From: Hyphomicrobiales bacterium
GTDB lineage: Bacteria > Pseudomonadota > Alphaproteobacteria > Rhizobiales > Rhizobiaceae
Direction of reading: 5' to 3'
Length of the DNA: 20,136 nucleotides
Assembly: GCA_011087745.1 (NCBI GenBank)
Contig: JAALLB010000007.1
Span: 1 to 20,136, forward strand
The stretch's first letter is position 1. The number at the start of each line of letters is the position of its first letter. Shown piece after piece: positions 16,738-20,136 of the stretch. The notes under the pieces are model-generated. The model was not told where the DNA came from, made no database searches, and worked only from the letters and a program-made list of their open reading frames with translations. The position numbers and the translations under genes were made by a program.

Positions 16738-17501
16738 TCGGTGAACCACTGGAGACTGCGCAAGGTCAATATCGCCATCACGCGCTTGAAGAAACTTCAT
16801 CAACAAACACGCTTTGCATGGATTACGCTTTAGCAGGTGAACCTGGTGATCTTTGGATAACAGCCCAAACTCAATCAAAGGCAAAGGGCAGCCGTGGGCG
16901 CGATTGGCAATGTCAAAAAGGAAATCTTTTTGCATCTCTTTTGCTCACTGATCCTTGCAATAAAAACCGACTTTCTGATCTAACCTTTATTGCTGCTATC
17001 TCCGTTAGAGAAGCAATTGAGGAGTTTTCTCACAATCAAAACGCCATTCAGGTGAAATGGCCAAACGATGTGATGCTTAATGGTAGAAAGTGCAGTGGGA
17101 TATTATTGGAAAGTGTTCACCAGCAAGACATGACCAGTGTAGTCATTGGCATTGGTGTTAATTGCCAACATTTTCCAGGAGAACCCCTACACCCGGCAAC
17201 AAGCTTGTTTGCTGAAGGCGTAGAAGTTTCACCAAATGCATTTTTTCTGGCTCTTTCCAGGAAAATGGCGGGCAACATTGCATTATGGAATAATGGGGAA
17301 AACTTTCCAGCAATTAGGCAAAAGTGGCTCGATCATGCTTATAGATTAGGTGAAACGATTTCGGTTCATATGCCCGGGCAAGATGCACAAGATGGTTATT
17401 TTGCTTCCATAGATGATAATGGCTATATGTTGCTTGAATTATTCGACGGCACAGTAAAACAAATATCTACTGCTGACATATTTTTTAAGAAGACTGAATA
17501 A
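16734..17501 (+). CDS. birA: Biotin--[acetyl-CoA-carboxylase] ligase
   Basis: Attaches biotin to carrier proteins such as the acetyl-CoA carboxylase biotin carrier subunit, through biotinyl-AMP. The 255 residues show the biotin/ATP-binding loop as KGSRGRDW (51-58), the KWPNDV motif (108-113) and GRKCSGILLE (117-126), which contains the catalytic-site lysine Lys119. There is no N-terminal winged-helix DNA-binding domain, so unlike E. coli BirA it should not act as a repressor. I place the start at the TTG overlapping the nuoN stop, because the residues after it (HHALEETSSTN) belong to the ligase fold; later ATGs would cut them off. Position after nuoN is common in Alphaproteobacteria. Confidence 0.9.
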   Translation: MIGEPLETAQGQYRHHALEETSSTNTLCMDYALAGEPGDLWITAQTQSKAKGSRGRDWQCQKGNLFASLLLTDPCNKNRLSDLTFIAAISVREAIEEFSHNQNAIQVKWPNDVMLNGRKCSGILLESVHQQDMTSVVIGIGVNCQHFPGEPLHPATSLFAEGVEVSPNAFFLALSRKMAGNIALWNNGENFPAIRQKWLDHAYRLGETISVHMPGQDAQDGYFASIDDNGYMLLELFDGTVKQISTADIFFKKTE

Positions 17502-17514
17502 TAAGGGGATACTC

Positions 17515-19179
17515 TTGGCTAAACAGGATTTGGTTTTTGTACCATTGGGTGGTGTTGGTGAAATCGGCATGAATTTGGCTTTGTATGGCTTCGGCGATGC
17601 GGCAAAGCGAAAATGGATCATGGTCGATTGCGGCGTTACTTTTCCTGGGCCAGAATTGCCCGGTGTAAATCTGGTTTTGCCTGACATCCGTTTTGTTGAA
17701 CAAATTGGCAAAGACCTGGTTGCGATCATTATTACTCACGCCCATGAAGATCACTACGGTGCGCTTCTTAGTTTATGGCAGCTTATCGGGGCGCCAATTT
17801 ACTGTACCGCCTTCACCTCAGGCATGCTGGATGCAAAGGCTCAATATGAAGGGGAGCCACCAAATTTACCCCTGGAGATTTATCGCGTCGGCGACAAGAT
17901 TGACATTGAACCGTTTGAGGTAGAACCCGTTTACGTAACGCACTCCATACCTGAACCGGTATCCCTTTCGATAAAAACTCCTCTGGGACGTATAATACAT
18001 ACAGGAGACTGGAAGCTGGATGATGATCCAACTTTGGGCAGGAACACTGATGCAAAGGCATTTAAACGGCTTGGTGATGATGGCGTGTTAGCCCTGATAT
18101 GTGATTCCACAAATGCCATGAGAGATGGCAGTTCACCAACAGAGCGGGAAGTCTCCGACAGTCTTGCCAATTTGATCTCTGAAGCCAAGGGCAGGGTGGC
18201 AATCACCACTTTTTCATCCAATGTTGGCCGTATCAGGTCAATAGCGCAGGCTGCAGAAAAGGCTGGACGCAAAGTGATGCTTGTGGGCAGTTCAATCCGC
18301 CGTGTTGTTGAGGTCGCATCTGATCTAAACATGTTCGATGACATTCAGGACTTTGTTGAAGATATTGATTTTCAATACATAGACCGAAATAAACTGGTAA
18401 TTATTCTAACCGGTAGCCAGGGAGAAAATCGTGCAGCGCTTGCCAAGATAGCAAGGCAGGAACATCGCTATATATCCTTTGCCGCCGGTGACACGGTTAT
18501 TTTCTCCTCGCACACTATTCCAGGCAATGAAAAACCGATCATTGAAGTCAAAAACCAAATCATTGAGCAGGGCATCGAAATTATTGAAGACGGAGAAACA
18601 CTGGTACATGTCTCGGGCCATCCGCGTCGCCACGAATTACAAAAAATGTATTCCTGGACCAAACCGGAGATATTGATCCCGGTACATGGTGAAGCTGCGC
18701 ATTTGAATGCACAAGCGAAGCTGGGAGGAGAAGCAGGTATTCCACAGGTTCTCCCAATCAGAAATGGAGATTTGGTAAGACTTGCTCCAGGTCTTGCTGA
18801 AATCATTGAGCAAGTGCCATACGGGCGTATCTATAAGGACGGCGAGATCATTGCAGATGAAGCCTCCACCGGTGTTAAAGAGCGACGCAAGCTTTCCTAT
18901 GCTGGTCATATTGCCATATCAATTGTCCTGGACCGTGGTGGTGATATGGCTGATGATCTGGATATAGCTCTTTACGGCCTGCCAGAAATCACCAACGACG
19001 GCATTTCGTTTGACGATGCGCTTTATAAAGCGGCAATGAGCGCACTTTCCGGAATTCCAAAAAAACGCCGCAAAGACGACAATCTTGTAAGAGAAGCAGT
19101 TTCTCGTGCAGTTCGTAGTGAAACCCGAAACCTTTGGGGTAAGAAACCAATCACAACTGTTTTTGTTGCAAGAGTTTAG
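17515..19179 (+). CDS. rnj: Ribonuclease J
   Basis: Metallo-beta-lactamase/beta-CASP ribonuclease with 5'-3' exonuclease and endonuclease activity in mRNA and rRNA processing. The 554 residues carry the metal motif HAHEDH (75-80), TGDWKLDDDP, the beta-CASP segment with TGSQGENRAALAKIA, and the downstream metal-ligand motifs VSGHPRRHEL and PVHGEAAHLNAQ. The C-terminal domain is of the usual length. The start is a TTG with AAGGGG about seven bases upstream; the following AKQDLVFVPLGGVGEIGMN is the family N-terminus. It lies 13 bases after birA and is probably in the same operon. Confidence 0.95.
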   Translation: MAKQDLVFVPLGGVGEIGMNLALYGFGDAAKRKWIMVDCGVTFPGPELPGVNLVLPDIRFVEQIGKDLVAIIITHAHEDHYGALLSLWQLIGAPIYCTAFTSGMLDAKAQYEGEPPNLPLEIYRVGDKIDIEPFEVEPVYVTHSIPEPVSLSIKTPLGRIIHTGDWKLDDDPTLGRNTDAKAFKRLGDDGVLALICDSTNAMRDGSSPTEREVSDSLANLISEAKGRVAITTFSSNVGRIRSIAQAAEKAGRKVMLVGSSIRRVVEVASDLNMFDDIQDFVEDIDFQYIDRNKLVIILTGSQGENRAALAKIARQEHRYISFAAGDTVIFSSHTIPGNEKPIIEVKNQIIEQGIEIIEDGETLVHVSGHPRRHELQKMYSWTKPEILIPVHGEAAHLNAQAKLGGEAGIPQVLPIRNGDLVRLAPGLAEIIEQVPYGRIYKDGEIIADEASTGVKERRKLSYAGHIAISIVLDRGGDMADDLDIALYGLPEITNDGISFDDALYKAAMSALSGIPKKRRKDDNLVREAVSRAVRSETRNLWGKKPITTVFVARV

Positions 19180-19190
19180 GAATATTATTG

Positions 19191-19595
19191 ATGATTGGAA
19201 GATTAAATCATGTAGCCATTGCCGTTCCTGATCTTGCTGCTGGCATCAAAACCTATGCATCGACCTTGGGTGCTGCGGTCAGTGAGCCAATGGCATTGCC
19301 GGAACATGGTGTAACTGTTGTTTTTGTTGAACTTCCAAATACCAAAATTGAACTGCTGGAAGTGTTGGGTGAAAGCTCTCCCATCGCTCCTTTCATGGAA
19401 CGTAACCCATCCGGCGGTATTCATCATATTTGTTACGAAGTAGATGACATTTTAGCTTCTCGCGATAAGCTAAAAGCAGAAGGCGCACGCGTATTGGGTG
19501 ATGCTGAACCCAAAATTGGTGCCCATGGAAAACCGGTTCTGTTTTTTCATCCAAAAGATTTCTGTGGTACTCTAGTGGAATTGGAACAAGTCTAA
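19191..19595 (+). CDS. mce: Methylmalonyl-CoA epimerase
   Basis: Interconverts (R)- and (S)-methylmalonyl-CoA in propionyl-CoA metabolism. The 134 residues are a vicinal-oxygen-chelate (glyoxalase-like) fold made of two repeats. Likely metal ligands are His7 (RLNHVAIAV), a residue near 54 (TKIELLE), His79 (GGIHHICYEV) and Glu130 (GTLVELEQ), matching the known His, Gln/Glu, His, Glu pattern. AGGA at 19178-19181 supports the ATG at 19191; a TTG just before it would add one residue. The stop overlaps the next ATG by one base. Placement next to rnj and the DUF1467 gene is common in Alphaproteobacteria. Confidence 0.92.
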   Translation: MIGRLNHVAIAVPDLAAGIKTYASTLGAAVSEPMALPEHGVTVVFVELPNTKIELLEVLGESSPIAPFMERNPSGGIHHICYEVDDILASRDKLKAEGARVLGDAEPKIGAHGKPVLFFHPKDFCGTLVELEQV

Positions 19596-19876
19596 TGGCA
19601 TTTTTCACCGGCCTTGCTGTTTATTTCCTAATCTGGTGGATAACACTGTTTATTGTGCTGCCGTATGGAAACCGCTCGCAAGCTGAAGATGGAGTTGTAA
19701 TTGAAGGCACTGATCCAGGAGCCCCAACGCTTTCGCGTTTGCCACAAAAGCTGTTTTGGAATTCAATTATTGCACTGGTAGTTTTTGCAATTTATTGGGG
19801 ACTGACAACATATTTTGGTTGGACGTTCTCTGATATTCCAAGCATCTTTCCAGAGCACCTTAAACCACAGGGATAA
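19595..19876 (+). CDS. DUF1467 family membrane protein
   Basis: A 93-residue inner-membrane protein with two hydrophobic segments (about 3-24 and 52-72) joined by a polar loop with RSQAEDGVVIEGTDPGAP. This layout, together with the IWWITLFIVLPYGNRSQAE stretch, is that of the DUF1467 family, often found after mce in Alphaproteobacteria and before proS. The function is unknown. It begins at an ATG overlapping the mce stop (TAATG) and is the last gene of the cluster. No proS follows within the window. No plus-strand intrinsic terminator with a T-tract follows it. Confidence 0.85.
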   Translation: MAFFTGLAVYFLIWWITLFIVLPYGNRSQAEDGVVIEGTDPGAPTLSRLPQKLFWNSIIALVVFAIYWGLTTYFGWTFSDIPSIFPEHLKPQG

Positions 19877-19887
19877 TTCACGTTAAG

Positions 19888-20039
19888 AAAACAAAAAGGC
19901 AAGGCACATGGCCTTGCCTGTAGTTTGCATGCCCCGGTTCAATTCTGCGTTAGCAGCGGCAGCAATAAATTGCGCCAGAACCGTATCCTCCCAAGACTAA
20001 GACAGCTAATGTTTGGTTAGTCCAAAACGTGTTTTGGGG
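19888..20039 (-). ncRNA. Candidate small RNA gene (unclassified)
   Basis: On the minus strand a promoter-like pair is followed by about 150 bases without a good reading frame and then a strong hairpin with a T-tract. Inside, CGGTTC (plus coordinates 19978-19983) can pair with GAACCG (19935-19940), enclosing a further TTCTG/CAGAA option. GGACTAA near the 5' end can pair with TTAGTCT, and CCAAAAC (20031-20037) with GTTTTGG (20022-20028). The size and layout resemble a free-standing regulatory RNA and would suit 6S RNA, but I cannot recognise a family signature. Both ends are inferred from the promoter and the terminator. Confidence 0.4.
19889..19919 (-). terminator. Intrinsic terminator, minus strand
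   Basis: AGGCAAGGC (19897-19905) and GCCTTGCCT (19911-19919) form a perfect nine-base-pair stem with a five-base loop. Read on the minus strand the stem is followed by TTTTTGTTTT, a classical rho-independent terminator. On the plus strand it is followed by GTAGTTTGC, with no T-tract, so it should work poorly for the nuo transcript. This orientation is the main evidence for a transcript coming from the right. Confidence 0.75.
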
Positions 20040-20044
20040 AATAA

Positions 20045-20072
20045 ATCATACCCAGAGCGCTGAGTCATGCAA
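20045..20072 (-). promoter_or_regulatory. Promoter-like sequence for the candidate small RNA
   Basis: On the minus strand TTGCAT (plus 20067-20072) and TATGAT (plus 20045-20050) are separated by 16 bases. The second matches the -10 consensus at five of six positions; the first matches the -35 consensus only in its TTG. Transcription would begin near 20038, about 150 bases before the terminator. An A/T-rich stretch lies directly upstream (20071-20086), between this site and the right copy of the terminal repeat. Confidence 0.35.
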
Positions 20073-20086
20073 AAAATTTAAAAATC

Positions 20087-20136
20087 TATACCCATCCTAC
20101 TCCAAAACCCGAATGTTTTGGTGTGATATGATACGA
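20087..20136 (-). repeat. 50-bp terminal inverted repeat, right copy
   Basis: Exact reverse complement of 3-52, ending at the last base of the window. Read on the minus strand it has the same internal hairpin (CCAAAAC and GTTTTGG, plus positions 20115-20121 and 20102-20108). Read inward, it precedes the candidate small RNA in the same orientation in which the left copy precedes nuoA. The inner boundary is sharp: after GGGTATA the two copies share nothing obvious. Confidence 0.9.

Noticed and set aside
19925..19955. tRNA-like T-loop sequence GGTTCAATTC
   Set aside because: The bases around it do not form a T stem, and no anticodon arm or acceptor stem can be drawn.
19888..20040. Naming the minus-strand RNA as 6S RNA or tmRNA
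   Set aside because: The size would fit 6S RNA, but I cannot confirm the family's conserved core from the sequence alone, and no tmRNA acceptor end is present.
1..20136. Circular replicon joined through the terminal repeat
   Set aside because: The repeats are inverted, not direct, so they do not represent an overlap of a circular molecule, and the content is chromosomal housekeeping genes.

Overview
The window carries one long rightward gene cluster. It encodes all subunits of the proton-pumping NADH:quinone oxidoreductase (respiratory complex I, NuoA to NuoN), followed by birA, RNase J, methylmalonyl-CoA epimerase and a DUF1467 membrane protein. NuoC and NuoD are separate genes, NuoE has a C-terminal helix-hairpin-helix extension, and birA-rnj-mce-DUF1467 follows nuoN. 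I know this arrangement from Alphaproteobacteria. The base composition looks moderate in GC and slightly AT-rich by eye, so a marine or other moderate-GC alphaproteobacterium is likely. I cannot place it more precisely.

Layout. Positions 1-184 are a leader holding an inverted repeat, a small palindrome and a hairpin just before the nuoA ribosome binding site. Positions 185-3415 hold nuoA, nuoB, nuoC, a zinc-binding GFA-family gene, and nuoD. Positions 3412-7138 hold a small predicted lipoprotein gene, nuoE, nuoF, a DUF3291 gene and a helix-hairpin-helix gene whose C-terminal domain is a paralogue of the NuoE tail. Positions 7163-16737 hold nuoG to nuoN without interruption. Positions 16734-19876 hold birA, rnj, mce and the DUF1467 gene. 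Junctions are very tight (1-8 bp overlaps or gaps under 30 bp), which points to one co-transcribed and translationally coupled operon. All ligands expected for the iron-sulfur clusters of NuoB, E, F, G and I can be seen, as can the key charged residues of the membrane arm that I checked, so the complex looks functional.

The last 260 bases have no protein gene. On the minus strand they hold a promoter-like sequence, about 150 bases with self-complementary segments, and a strong hairpin followed by a T-tract. I read this as an unclassified small RNA gene running towards the end of the nuo operon.

The two ends of the window carry the same 50-base sequence in opposite orientation (3-52 and 20087-20136, no mismatches). 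Either the window is a contig that broke at a dispersed repeat, or this is a genuine pair of inverted repeats. The most interesting items are this repeat pair, the candidate small RNA, and the four accessory genes placed inside the complex I operon.
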